Below, in pieces: positions 8,987 to 17,763 of a DNA stretch of 64,000 nucleotides. The translations under genes and the position numbers were made by a program. Source of the DNA: Leptolyngbya sp. Heron Island J (GTDB taxonomy: Bacteria > Cyanobacteriota > Cyanobacteriia > Phormidesmidales > Phormidesmidaceae); NCBI RefSeq assembly GCF_000482245.1, contig NZ_AWNH01000113.1, forward strand, positions 1 to 64,000, in the 5' to 3' direction. The first letter of the stretch is position 1; each line of letters opens with the position of its first letter. The notes below the pieces were generated by a model. That model searched no databases and was not told where the DNA came from. It saw only the letters and a program-made list of their open reading frames with translations.

Positions 8987-9130
8987 ATGGAAATCACAAA
9001 GGTCACAATCAGCTTAAATATTCAGGCAAATAGTAAGTTTGTTGCTCGTAATGAAAAAATTGTTAGGGAGATGGTAGAGTTTCTTTATTTTTCTAAGCTG
9101 GAACTTGGAAAAGAGGATATTGGCGGCTGA
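8987..9130 (+). CDS. Possible small protein (47 aa), perhaps frameshifted
   Basis: The frame begins MEITKVTISLNIQ and ends at TGA 9128-9130. Just after the stop, another frame continues with AWFTADSYYCIVESDIDEG and a natural stop at about 9198. A single frameshift would join them into a protein of about 70 aa. I recognise no family. It may be a decayed gene. Confidence 0.3.
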   Translation: MEITKVTISLNIQANSKFVARNEKIVREMVEFLYFSKLELGKEDIGG

Positions 9131-9469
9131 ACGCCTGGTTCACCGCTGATAGCTATTACTGCATTGTTGAAAGCGATATCGATGAAGGCCCAGACTAATT
9201 ACTGTTCTGCTAGTAATTAGCTTGGCGAATTAACTTACTTTCGAGAGGATTTAGATACAGACCTATACGCCACTAACTAAGTCACTGAGAAGTTAATAAG
9301 GTTAGTTTTTATAAGCACCTGTGTTCAGTAAGATTTAAACCGTTATTTCTAATACTTGAGATGACAGATATGAATTCTCGGGAAAGACAAGTAGATAGAT
9401 TCACACACAAGGTTACTTTTCAGAATTACTGGATATGAATATTACCATTGATCCTTTTTACTAAGTCCA

Positions 9470-10546
9470 TTACATATCCTCGGAAAACGGTTCAGTCTTT
9501 TCGGCTCCAAAGGTTTGTGCGGTTATCTCTTTGATAACCGTATCAATTTCCATCTCTAGTTGCTCAATAGTGGATAGACTCTGTCTAAGTTTCTCAGGTA
9601 GGCGATGTGTGGCCACAGCAATAGGTGTACTGACGTTGCGAAAGCATACTCTGCTGTTGTCTTTTTGCTGGAACGACACAACACAAGGCCGATAGTGGGG
9701 TTATCGTCGGCATGGCGAAGCATGACATCAACTGCCGAGACGTAGAAGTTCATCTTCCCAAAGTACTCCGGCCTAAATTCAGTAACCTTGAGATCGATTA
9801 CAACATAACAGCGTAGCTGGACATGATAGAACAGCAAATCGATATAGTAGTCGTCACCATCAACTTCAATATGATATTGACTGCCCATAAAGGCAAAACC
9901 TACTCCTAGCTCCAGGAGGAATTCACGAATATGATCAACCAGTGCTTTCTCAAGTTCTCGTTCTTGGGCGTCTTCTCCTAACGATAAAAAGTCAAAATTA
10001 TAGGGATCTTTGATTAACTGCCTCGCTAAATCAGACTGGGCTTGGGGTAACGTTTGCTCAAAGTTCGTTACTGCTTCTCCCTAGCGTTGATAAAGATTGC
10101 TCTCTATCTGAATCGCCAGAATATCTCGACTCCAACTATTTTCAAGAGATTTCTGTGCGTACCAGAGTCGCTGATCATACTCCTTTACCTTGTCCAGTAG
10201 TATCTGATTATGTCACCATGGAAATTATGCAGCGTATCGCTGCATAATTTCTCGATTAGGGGACGCCTGGGCAAACTTACGCATATATTTAAGGTTGCGC
10301 GACGAAAAACTTTCATCTCAGGAAAGTCTCGCTTTAGGTCTTTGGACAGGCGATCAATGACTTTACTGCCCCAGCCTTCAGTAGCTTGACGTTCCAGAAT
10401 ATTGAGCCCCAAATCCCAATACAGGAGGATAACTTCTCCATTAACAGCCAGTGCTGCCCTAACTTGCGCACAGCGTATTCGACCTTAGTCTCCGTCAAGA
10501 ATTGTTCGTAATCACCAGGAGGAGTTAAGGATTGCTTATTAGGCAT
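9470..10546 (-). pseudogene. Decayed YhcG-type PD-(D/E)XK nuclease gene
   Basis: Pieces of a YhcG/DUF1016 nuclease occur in order but in different frames. The start is MPNKQSLTPPGDYEQFLTE; then LNILERQATEGWGSKVIDRL and DLKRDFPEM; a nonsense codon near 10083; then the nuclease core (YHIEVDGDDYYIDLLFYH, CYVVIDLK, GKMNFYVSAVD, DNPTIGLVLC) in 9556-9888; and the tail (VSTPIAVATHRLPEKLR) in 9470-9679. At least three frameshifts and one stop codon are present. The active-site residues D and D-L-K survive on paper, but no full protein can be made. YhcG proteins are resolvase- or restriction-related nucleases often found in defence islands. Confidence 0.8.
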
Positions 10547-10624
10547 AAGGGGGGCAAAAAAGTTATACATGCAGCCATTGCAGCAATAGTTTACATGGCA
10601 TCAACGAGCAAACAACTTTGCCTA

Positions 10625-11758
10625 CTAATTATTTTCAGGGAGTCTTGCAGATACCTGATCAGCAAGCAAGTCTACCAGATTCTTTAATTCCGCAAGCTCA
10701 TTAGGATTTAAATCGTCTAGTAGGTTGGGAAGTCTTTGAAGATTATTGGTAATAGTGGCAATCGCTTTCTGCGATTCGCTCACCGCACTTTCTGATTTAT
10801 CAGTGAGTGCAGTCTTTACCTGTTTCCTTACTTGAGCAACAGATAGCTTATTATCAAGAACTTCCTTCAAAAGTTTCGCTCGTCGCTTTCGAGCCGTTGC
10901 ATTGGTAACATCAAGCTTAGACGCAGTTATTCGATTCAATGCGAGTGCATGAAGTCCACCCAGTCCCTGCTCTCGAATAGCTTGCTTGAGATCATCTTGA
11001 ATGCTAAGCATAGGAAAAATATTGGCATTCACAGATGATGGATTAAGTTGGAGTCCGAGTAAAGTTGAGAAAATAGCATATTCTGTCTCTGACAACTCTA
11101 AACCTTCTAGGACAGCTTCCTGTTCATCAGGAGGTGCGATCACAATTGTTGTCACCTGAGAAATTTTCTTTTTCCGTTCCAATCTTTTGACAGCAGTATT
11201 GAGTGTCTTTTGTATGGTTGCTGGTTTGAAACCATGGACTCTTTGAATTTCCTGAATCACGGCCTCAGCAATATCTAAAGCATTCAGTTCTTCACGGTGA
11301 AGGTTGGCCAACAGAACTCGACGATGAAGTTCTTCCGGCTCAGGGATAATTACCGCTTGAATTGTCTCCCACTCATTGCGCTGAGCACCTCGCCAGCGAC
11401 GCTCACCATCAAAGATAAAGAAACCACCCTCTGACCGTGCGATCAGAATAATCGGTTCCTGCTGCCCTTCTAACTTCAGGGAAAGTGTCATCCCTGCGAT
11501 GCTTTCTTCAGAAAAAGTTTGTCGAGGTTGGTCAGGGTTACGTTCAATCTGATTAAGAGGTACGTCTACAACACCACCTTGAGAAAGCTGCTGACGTAAT
11601 TCTGTAAGCTGGGCTTCTGTATCGTCCTTGCCTTGCTCGCGTAGTGCCTCAATTTCCTGCTTTAAACGCTCAACCTCTGACTCAAGCTCATACACCTGCT
11701 TTGCATTGGTTGCACCAGCAAAAGCTTTCATTACTGTCCCTTGTCCAGCTTTAGGCAT
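10625..11758 (-). CDS. parB: ParB/Spo0J-family plasmid partition protein
   Basis: A 377-aa protein that would bind parS and act with the ParA just upstream. An N-terminal coiled coil (about residues 10-55) precedes the ParB CTPase/nuclease-like domain, with IERNPDQPRQTF (about residue 70), GERRWRGAQ (about 113) and the LHREELNALDIAEA helix (about 150). A central DNA-binding helical region and a C-terminal dimerisation-like tail follow. I chose the ATG at 11758 rather than a TTG at 11764. It overlaps the parA stop codon by eight bases, which indicates translational coupling in a parAB operon. Confidence 0.9.
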   Translation of the reverse strand: MPKAGQGTVMKAFAGATNAKQVYELESEVERLKQEIEALREQGKDDTEAQLTELRQQLSQGGVVDVPLNQIERNPDQPRQTFSEESIAGMTLSLKLEGQQEPIILIARSEGGFFIFDGERRWRGAQRNEWETIQAVIIPEPEELHRRVLLANLHREELNALDIAEAVIQEIQRVHGFKPATIQKTLNTAVKRLERKKKISQVTTIVIAPPDEQEAVLEGLELSETEYAIFSTLLGLQLNPSSVNANIFPMLSIQDDLKQAIREQGLGGLHALALNRITASKLDVTNATARKRRAKLLKEVLDNKLSVAQVRKQVKTALTDKSESAVSESQKAIATITNNLQRLPNLLDDLNPNELAELKNLVDLLADQVSARLPENN

Positions 11759-12551
11759 GTGCAACAGCTCCTACTGCAGAAAGAATAGCGTCGGTAATGG
11801 GTTCAAAATCTTTACATGCTGAATGTCCTGGTCGCACTGCATGGAGAGGCAACCCACGAGCACTTGCATTCTTAAATTCACTTGAAAAGCGAATGGGCGT
11901 GAAGTAATTAATTCCTAACTCCTCAAGCTGAGGGGTAAGCTCTTCAAGAATATTTCGATGGATAGCAATCCGTTGATCATATTGATTAGGGACAATACCA
12001 AGTAATTCAGGCTCAGGCTTAAGTCGTAATTGGCGAACTGTAGAGTAGAACCACTCCAACAATTTCCCTGCTCCTGAAGTTGACTTTGGTTCTACTTGCA
12101 GAGGTACCAGAAGATGCGTCGATGCTGAGATCGCAATTTGAGGTAAGGCACCCAAGGTGGCAGGACAATCAAAAATGATAACGTCGTGCTCTACCGGAAA
12201 ATCCTGGAGACGGTCTGCTAACAGATATGCTCCACGAGCATTCAACACCAGCTCGTTCTGGGACTGCACAAGATTAAGATCGCCTCTTATAGCCTGTACA
12301 TTTTTTACGCGATCAGACCACAGAGATATAAGAGGCCAGTTGCCATCAAAATCATCACGGAGGACAGCAGAAAGAGTCTGATCTTCTTCGGGGTCATCAA
12401 GGCCACAAAAGAGACTTACCGAACCTTGCGGGTCAAGGTCAATGATGAGAACTGATAAGCCTTTGGCACCAAGAGTATATGCAAGATGGGTCGCCAACGT
12501 CGTTTTCCCACTTCCCCCAGCATTCGACAGTAAAGCCAGTCTAGTTTGCAT
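11751..12551 (-). CDS. parA: ParA-family partition ATPase
   Basis: A 266-aa Walker-type ATPase that would position the plasmid with ParB. The Walker A region is SNAGGSGKTT (residues 9-18). The usual signature lysine of the deviant Walker A (KGGxGK) is replaced by Ala. Walker A' is LIIDLDPQGS and Walker B is DVIIFDCPATLG. A TTG 18 bases upstream (12569) is an alternative start; the ATG at 12551 is preferred because the fold begins directly with QTRLALLSNAGG. A 40-bp palindrome lies 31 bases upstream and probably regulates the operon or acts as the centromere. Confidence 0.9.
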   Translation of the reverse strand: MQTRLALLSNAGGSGKTTLATHLAYTLGAKGLSVLIIDLDPQGSVSLFCGLDDPEEDQTLSAVLRDDFDGNWPLISLWSDRVKNVQAIRGDLNLVQSQNELVLNARGAYLLADRLQDFPVEHDVIIFDCPATLGALPQIAISASTHLLVPLQVEPKSTSGAGKLLEWFYSTVRQLRLKPEPELLGIVPNQYDQRIAIHRNILEELTPQLEELGINYFTPIRFSSEFKNASARGLPLHAVRPGHSACKDFEPITDAILSAVGAVAHA

Positions 12552-12581
12552 AATGATTGGCGAGTTCAACGCGGAAAGTTT

Positions 12582-12621
12582 AACATAGGATGTGGGATAA
12601 CGTTATCCCACATCCTATGTT
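12582..12621. promoter_or_regulatory. Perfect 40-bp palindrome upstream of parAB (operator or parS)
   Basis: The left half, AACATAGGATGTGGGATAAC (12582-12601), is exactly complementary to the right half, 12602-12621. Its position just before parA fits an autoregulatory operator for ParA/ParB or a parS centromere. A T-run follows on the plus strand, but no plus-strand gene ends here, so a terminator role is less likely. Confidence 0.75.
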
Positions 12622-12873
12622 TTTTGATATTTTTTCAGAGTCAAACGTCAAATCGCCAGAGAAACGGACAAGAAGTCGCGCTCAGTTCCACTGCCAGTCT
12701 TAACAGACTAATGGATAGTGGTGCTACCACGCTGTAAGTTGCACTCGGCGTCAGCATCTTCCAGCGATGTATACCAAGTGAGCTGAATATTAAGGGGCAG
12801 CATAGCTTTTCTCCGTAAATAAATAGATGAGGTCACAGCGTTTCCATGACCTCACATGAACTGACTCTTGAAA
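12622..12873. other. Intergenic segment
   Basis: Nothing recognisable. It probably holds the promoter for parAB near the palindrome and the end of the 12874-13257 transcript. Confidence 0.4.
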
Positions 12874-13257
12874 TTACCGAGTAAGCTTAGCGTCCAGCTC
12901 AGTCCATGCCCATCGACAAAAATGAAATACTGCAATCACTACCAACACCAGCGCAATCGAACGAGTACTCACAATAAGCAGAGGTGCTAAGACGCTCACC
13001 ACCATAAAAAGCCATCCCAGCAAAAAAGTAAGACACGCCCACTTGAGTAGCTCGCTAATTTCTGTTTCATCTGCAATATCGATAACTGCACTCAACCGCT
13101 GAGTAATTGGTTCAGGCACCATCGCCAGGTATGTCCTTACGTGTGCTCGAAGAGTAAGAAGCTGGCTTTTGACGTGAGCGAACTTCTTTTTCAGAGAAAG
13201 CGTATTGACTGAAGCATCGGCAGTCGGTGTCCCGATACTTGTTTTTGATAAAGTCAT
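12874..13257 (-). CDS. Small membrane protein, unknown
   Basis: A 127-aa protein with a soluble, basic N-terminal half (residues 1-70) and two adjacent hydrophobic helices at the C-terminal side (CLTFLLGWLFMVVSVLAPLL and SIALVLVVIAVFHF), ending with a basic tail. The start has a good ribosome site (AAGGA) six bases before ATG. It lies between parAB and parMR and is followed by no partner. I do not recognise the family. Confidence 0.65.
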   Translation of the reverse strand: MTLSKTSIGTPTADASVNTLSLKKKFAHVKSQLLTLRAHVRTYLAMVPEPITQRLSAVIDIADETEISELLKWACLTFLLGWLFMVVSVLAPLLIVSTRSIALVLVVIAVFHFCRWAWTELDAKLTR

Positions 13258-13293
13258 AGGTAATTCCTTTCGTCGTTGTTAGGGATTAAAGCC

Positions 13294-13321
13294 GAGGTCA
13301 TCGGTAGCCGCCGATGGCCTC
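13294..13321. terminator. Hairpin between small genes (possible terminator or attenuator)
   Basis: GAGGTCATCGG pairs with CCGATGGCCTC with one mismatch (G-U capable) around a six-base loop. It is followed by a short T-run on the plus strand. It lies 53 bases after the stop of the 13375-13629 gene. Confidence 0.35.
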
Positions 13322-13374
13322 TTTGATGTGCTAAGAAGAGCCCATCGGCCAGGGGCGCTCCCTGGAGGTGAGTT

Positions 13375-13629
13375 CTAATACAGTGACGAATTTTCACCTT
13401 GAACAAACTTGAGGAGAGCTGCCGAAAGGGGACTATTCTCAACTCGCCCGGCAACACTTATTGACAGGTGCTCAATTGCCATCGATAAGGCCAGGTTCGC
13501 AGAGGCAGTCGCTTTAGCATCGTGGCTGGCATCTGGAAACTCCCGTTTGATAGCTTCTTTTGCAGCCCCAAGAAAATCACTACCAGCGTTCGCAGCACTG
13601 TAATTAGCGTCGGATAAAGTATCAAACAT
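13375..13629 (-). CDS. Small protein of unknown function
   Basis: An 84-aa, alanine-rich, probably all-helical protein (MFDTLSDANYSAANAG, then KATASANLALSMAIEHLSIS). It starts at ATG, 61 bases downstream of the ParR-like gene, and runs in the same direction, so it may be the tail of the parMR operon. No transmembrane segment or known motif is visible. Confidence 0.6.
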   Translation of the reverse strand: MFDTLSDANYSAANAGSDFLGAAKEAIKREFPDASHDAKATASANLALSMAIEHLSISVAGRVENSPLSAALLKFVQGENSSLY

Positions 13630-13689
13630 GGTTCAAGGTATTAGGAGTGCAGCATCGATCATGGATGAAGACTTCTGCTGTGAGAGCTA

Positions 13690-13971
13690 TCAAAAATCAT
13701 CATCAAACTCAGATTCATCAACCTGGATATCAGGAGTGAGTGACCCATCAGTTACCAACGATTGAGCGTAAGGTTGAACCAGGGAAGGGGGCTGAACAGG
13801 TATCACTGATTGAGCCGTGACGGTGGGGATAAATGCTAAGTCTCGTGCGTTGTAGCTATCGATGAGCCATTTCACAAACTCGGTATGAGTCATCTCCAAT
13901 GGAATTGATAACTTATCCAGAACAGACCTAAAACGCTTCGGCAGAGTGAGTTGAACTCTTTCGTCTTTCAT
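13690..13971 (-). CDS. parR: ParR-like DNA-binding adaptor
   Basis: A 93-aa protein beginning MKDERVQLTLPKRFRSVLDK; the GAGGTG ribosome site just upstream supports the ATG at 13971 over a TTG at 13983. The N-terminal half looks like a ribbon-helix-helix domain (one strand, then KRFRSVLDKLSIPL and THTEFVKWLIDSYN). The C-terminal half is a disordered linker ending in an acidic tail (DESEFDDDF), as in ParR proteins whose tails contact ParM filaments. It begins 12 bases after the ParM-like gene. The role is inferred from position, size and layout rather than sequence identity. Confidence 0.65.
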   Translation of the reverse strand: MKDERVQLTLPKRFRSVLDKLSIPLEMTHTEFVKWLIDSYNARDLAFIPTVTAQSVIPVQPPSLVQPYAQSLVTDGSLTPDIQVDESEFDDDF

Positions 13972-13983
13972 AAAGCACCTCAA

Positions 13984-14988
13984 TTAAGCAACGCTTTGAA
14001 GCGTGTCATCGGTGATAGCTACACAACGGTGGTAGAGCCCTTCAACGTGAACGTACTTGGGGTACTCAGAATCTTCGGAACGGAATGGAATATAGAAATT
14101 TGTGTGCTTTTTTAGGAGTCCCTTGCACATACCAGGAAGGAGCACACCTCCGCCAGCCCAGATAACAGGACGAGACTCAGCAGCTTTCAATGCTTCATCC
14201 AGAGTGAGGCTGAGACCACCATCACGCCACAGGCCCAGCGCCTGTTTATACTGGGCACTCAAATCGTAACCGTCAACATTTTTAATCGCTCGAACGGTCT
14301 GGATAGCCTGCATCACTTCAAACTGATCGAAGCGAGTGCCGTAGGCAGCGGTCGCAAGTTGAGCAACTATCTCGGCCAGGGACAACACACCATGATGATC
14401 GGTCTTAAAGTCAATCTTTTGACCGTTGGCATAAGTGCTGTAATTTACGGTGCCACAGCCTAACTCCACTACCGTCACTGGCTTATCGGTAAGCCGAAGA
14501 GTAACCGTACCTTCCACATTCTGGAATGACTGACAACTAACGATGCCCCAGCCTTCGCGTTTAACGCTATGCACAGAAGTGGTGATGGTAGCTCGCTGAG
14601 TATTGGTCTGGATTGTGAGGGGTTCTGCTAATTTTTCTGCAAACAGCTCATCATCACGTTCTGACTCATAGGGCGAACTCACCACTAAATTAACGTGATA
14701 GTCACCCACAGTAATCTCGGGCAAAATGTTCAACCCTATTCCATAAAGTTGCTGAAGTTTTTCAGCCTTATACCGTCTGCTTTTGCCCGTCTGCTCTGAA
14801 GTCTCACGACTGGCGTAGCCGTGGCTGTAACGCTGCGTCTCCCCATTTACTGTGAGGGCTATCTGATTTTCGCTCATCCCAGCAAGGCTAATGACACTTG
14901 CGGTTGAATAACGTCCACTATCAGATTGAATTTTTACGGCTCCGTTGCCTGGGTCAAAGCCAACATTCACTACAGTTTTTCTCGGCAT
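13984..14988 (-). CDS. parM: ParM-like actin-family plasmid segregation ATPase
   Basis: A 334-aa actin-like ATPase. Phosphate-1 motif: NVGFDPGNGAVKI (about residue 6). Phosphate-2: VTVVELGCGTVNYS (about 186). Adenosine motif: VIWAGGGVLLPG (about 286). It would polymerise to push plasmid copies apart through a ParR-bound centromere. The ATG at 14988 has a strong ribosome site (AAGGAG) nine bases before it and replaces the longer frame to 15042. Upstream lie 11-bp-spaced repeats that look like parC. It is the second partition system in the window besides parAB. Confidence 0.85.
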   Translation of the reverse strand: MPRKTVVNVGFDPGNGAVKIQSDSGRYSTASVISLAGMSENQIALTVNGETQRYSHGYASRETSEQTGKSRRYKAEKLQQLYGIGLNILPEITVGDYHVNLVVSSPYESERDDELFAEKLAEPLTIQTNTQRATITTSVHSVKREGWGIVSCQSFQNVEGTVTLRLTDKPVTVVELGCGTVNYSTYANGQKIDFKTDHHGVLSLAEIVAQLATAAYGTRFDQFEVMQAIQTVRAIKNVDGYDLSAQYKQALGLWRDGGLSLTLDEALKAAESRPVIWAGGGVLLPGMCKGLLKKHTNFYIPFRSEDSEYPKYVHVEGLYHRCVAITDDTLQSVA

Positions 14989-15039
14989 GATTGAAGGTCT
15001 CCTTAGTTTTTTTGAAAAGTCCGCTGCATCCTTGGGGGG

Positions 15040-15502
15040 CATATGCCAGTCATATGAATGGCAAAATCAGGAAAATCTGTACGTCATATGGTCGTCAAAT
15101 GGTGCTCACAAGATTATTTCCTAATAGAAAAAATCGAAGAAAAGCAGCAAAAAAATTATATTTTTTCTGACATAAAAAGCGGGATAAGATATTTTTTGAA
15201 AAAGAGTACACGTTCAACATACAAAGCCATACGAAAGGATTTATAAAGCGTGTTTACTCCTCAAAATTCAGCTCTCTTTCTTGTAAATAGGGGCGTATTC
15301 ATCGTATGGAGGTAGTGGGCGAGCACAGGGGAGGCGTTCAGATTATTCTCGTTGCATACGTGCCTCATACTAGAAAAATTCCTTTAATTAAAAGACTGAG
15401 AGGGCATTCGTATGGAGTCAGTATGGTTTCATACGCTCATCTGGCCCTGGAAAAATAGTGTGATTTTCTTGGGTTCATAAGGGATTTTCAGCGTAGCGTA
15501 TA
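15040..15502. promoter_or_regulatory. Candidate parC centromere: 11-bp-phased CATAYG iterons
   Basis: The 470 bases upstream of parM contain many CATATG/CATACG/CGTATG hexamers. Several are spaced exactly 11 bases or a multiple: CATATG at 15040 and 15051, next at 15085 (close to three periods on); CATAC at 15355 and 15366; GTATGG-type at 15409 and 15420, then CATACG at 15430. Further copies lie at 15218, 15228, 15303 and 15497. Plasmid R1 parC is built of 11-bp repeats bound by ParR, so this is the expected kind of site in the expected place. Confidence 0.6.
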
Positions 15503-15513
15503 CCTGTTTATAG

Positions 15514-17763
15514 TTACTGATAGTTTGAAAAGCCTAAGAACTGAAAGTCTGGATCATTTTTTTCAGGAAAAACCACCACTTTTTTACTGTCTAAATAAAC
15601 CAGAACTTCTCTTAGAATTCCTACCTTCAGCTTTATCACCGATTTAAGCTGGTTAGAGGTGTTGATAAATTCTGAAGGTGTCATGATCACCCCCTGAGCA
15701 AGCTGCATCATCTGCGCCAGGATGATGGTAAAGACCTCATTGGTAATGCCCCCTGGATTCACTTTTTCTGGTGTAAGTGCCTCTGAAGTGCTCTCAGGAG
15801 TATCACTTTCCCAAACAATCTCCTGGCTATCGAGCAAGGAAGAGGTTGCGCCATAGCGCTCACGATTACTCCTATACCCCTTCAACCGGAAGTACTGATC
15901 GCCGTTAATGGGATGAGGCTCATAGGCACCTCCCTCCAATTCGATAATGAGATTGAGAATTGCTTCTAGTTCTTCTGGCGAAGCAACATCGGGGAATACA
16001 GGCCAGACTTCTTGTGGATCAATAAGACCGTGAGCATCAACATAGTCTCGTGAATTAATCTTTATCCACTGAACAAACTCTGTGGCTGTTCTCTTCTGCT
16101 CATCGGTGTATTTCACATTAAGCAGACTCTCGAACGTGATACGGGCTTCGGATGGGGTCACGAGGGAATCCTCCTCTGAAGTGGTAATGAATGCAGCATC
16201 GGGTGGCAACGGCACATCGGGTAAGCCATCACCATCAAAATCGTCTTTACTTGGGTTGATTGCTGAAAAATCTATTGGTTGCACCGCTTCTGGTTGCGGA
16301 AGCACAATCAAGCGCCATCCATCGTGACCAGCATTGGTAAGAGCAACCACAACATTCACAGGGCTCTGATTCTGCTTATGGGCCTCAAGATAAGTAGCCA
16401 GATCAATGAGAAGCTGCTTACGAGTCTCGTCATCATCAACGTAGAACTTGGTCTTAAGAGGAGATGAGACCGCTGAATAGTTGCCCGCTCGTCCCATGCC
16501 CGTATAGGAAACATTGGTCTTAAATTGATGGCCGATACCCAGAGCTTCGTTCGTATTGGCATGAGCAAAGCTCCAAATTTTTACAAGCTGAGTTCTGCCA
16601 TCAATAAGGCCAGTTCTAATCGTTGAGACATAATCATTCTCAAAGGAGGCCAATACCTCATAATCCTCACGAAGGTTTGCCTCTCGCTGCGCATTTGCTG
16701 CTGCAACAATCCCCTGATTGGTCTGGTCAATGACCACCACATGGGGCACATCACAGCCGGTATCAATCCAGCTATCTATTGACTGCAACCGCGCTTTTAA
16801 GTCAAGAGCAGCAGAGAGCAATTTCTCACCACGCTGACTCGCCGTAAAAACAAAGAGGTCCTTGGTATCTTCCATCCCAGCAAAGTCAAGCCCTTCACCT
16901 GTTTTCTGGTTACGGTTTTTGTGGGCGAAGATGGTGAAATTTGTCTGGGGGTTGTACTCCCACTGAGAACGAATTGACCGTTTCTGTAGCTCTGACTTCC
17001 CACATCCCGTAGGGGCAACCACCAAGCAGCCACGGGCATCAATGGCAATCTCATGGGCGAGATCCACAATGGGTAAACCGCAATAAGAGGGATGGCCTGT
17101 AAGGTCTACCACCCGCTCTTTCTGCTTTGTTCTGGGATTAGTGCGAGTTCCAAACTTAAGAGTCTGTGCTGGCAGTGCCTTTACGCTCGCTGCAACCAGG
17201 GCAGCAGCTCCGCCTTCTACCTCCGAAGGGTCAAGCTCTGATCGCATCGCTTCGGCACCCTTTACAAACTCTGCAAAACCATCATCACCGCTTCCATCAC
17301 CTGCCTCCTTTTGGGAAGGTACAGCTAGATCTGTTTCAACCAGGTGCTCTGGAAGGGCGCTGTTACTGACAAGGCGTTTCTGGGTAGCTGCTGCATATTG
17401 AGTAGAGAGTTCAACCGTCTCAGCATTCTGAAGCGTGATCGCCCGTTTCGTCACATGTTCCTCGCGGTGATCGTCAAGTTCGTCTTGAAAATTATCAAGC
17501 GCATCAGCTGAAGCAGCAACGAGTCCAGCTGCTCCGATGAGCATCGCCAGTTTGTATGCGGGTCGTAGTGTGGTTCCGAGTGGCCATAACCAGAGGATAA
17601 GGCCACCGATAAGTCCTGTGTAGTAGACAATCGCCCGTTTGGGTAGCGTCTCCCAGAGGTAGGCTGCAAAGGTGCTGGTTTGGGATTGAGCCCTGGTAAG
17701 CAGCGTATTCCGTTCTGTTGGATTGAGAAAATCAGTATCAAGAATACTAATTAAGTCGGCCAT
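15514..17763 (-). CDS. Membrane-anchored P-loop ATPase (FtsK/coupling-protein-like)
   Basis: A 749-aa protein, starting at MADLISILDTDF; a longer frame to 17799 overlaps the upstream gene. Two hydrophobic helices (about residues 45-85: IVYYTGLIGGLILWLWPLG and the next) are followed by a charged linker. A P-loop domain has VVAPTGCGKSELQKR (about residue 255) and Walker B-like VVVIDQTNQG (about 335). The C-terminal region of about 200 residues contains winged-helix-like segments. The layout resembles FtsK/HerA-type DNA pumps or coupling proteins, but I see no closer match. It ends an operon of small membrane and coiled-coil proteins and lies upstream of the parMR centromere. A role in plasmid DNA handling at the membrane is inference. 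Confidence 0.7.
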   Translation of the reverse strand: MADLISILDTDFLNPTERNTLLTRAQSQTSTFAAYLWETLPKRAIVYYTGLIGGLILWLWPLGTTLRPAYKLAMLIGAAGLVAASADALDNFQDELDDHREEHVTKRAITLQNAETVELSTQYAAATQKRLVSNSALPEHLVETDLAVPSQKEAGDGSGDDGFAEFVKGAEAMRSELDPSEVEGGAAALVAASVKALPAQTLKFGTRTNPRTKQKERVVDLTGHPSYCGLPIVDLAHEIAIDARGCLVVAPTGCGKSELQKRSIRSQWEYNPQTNFTIFAHKNRNQKTGEGLDFAGMEDTKDLFVFTASQRGEKLLSAALDLKARLQSIDSWIDTGCDVPHVVVIDQTNQGIVAAANAQREANLREDYEVLASFENDYVSTIRTGLIDGRTQLVKIWSFAHANTNEALGIGHQFKTNVSYTGMGRAGNYSAVSSPLKTKFYVDDDETRKQLLIDLATYLEAHKQNQSPVNVVVALTNAGHDGWRLIVLPQPEAVQPIDFSAINPSKDDFDGDGLPDVPLPPDAAFITTSEEDSLVTPSEARITFESLLNVKYTDEQKRTATEFVQWIKINSRDYVDAHGLIDPQEVWPVFPDVASPEELEAILNLIIELEGGAYEPHPINGDQYFRLKGYRSNRERYGATSSLLDSQEIVWESDTPESTSEALTPEKVNPGGITNEVFTIILAQMMQLAQGVIMTPSEFINTSNQLKSVIKLKVGILREVLVYLDSKKVVVFPEKNDPDFQFLGFSNYQ

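Larger units (their letters stand above)
8679..9469. other. Intergenic segment, mostly unassigned
   Basis: It holds the promoter side of the CHAT operon, a perfect 19-bp hairpin (8874-8925) and one weak small reading frame (8987-9130). Nothing else is recognisable. Confidence 0.4.

Noticed and set aside
12582-12621. Rho-independent terminator
   Set aside because: The T-run follows on the plus strand, where no gene ends; the position just before parA favours an operator or centromere.
15058-15246. 62-aa plus-strand frame upstream of parM
   Set aside because: It overlaps the iteron region, is lysine-rich from AT-rich DNA, and has no ribosome site.
17141-17401. Ala/Ser/Pro-rich frames opposite the membrane ATPase gene
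   Set aside because: Antisense shadows of the real gene.
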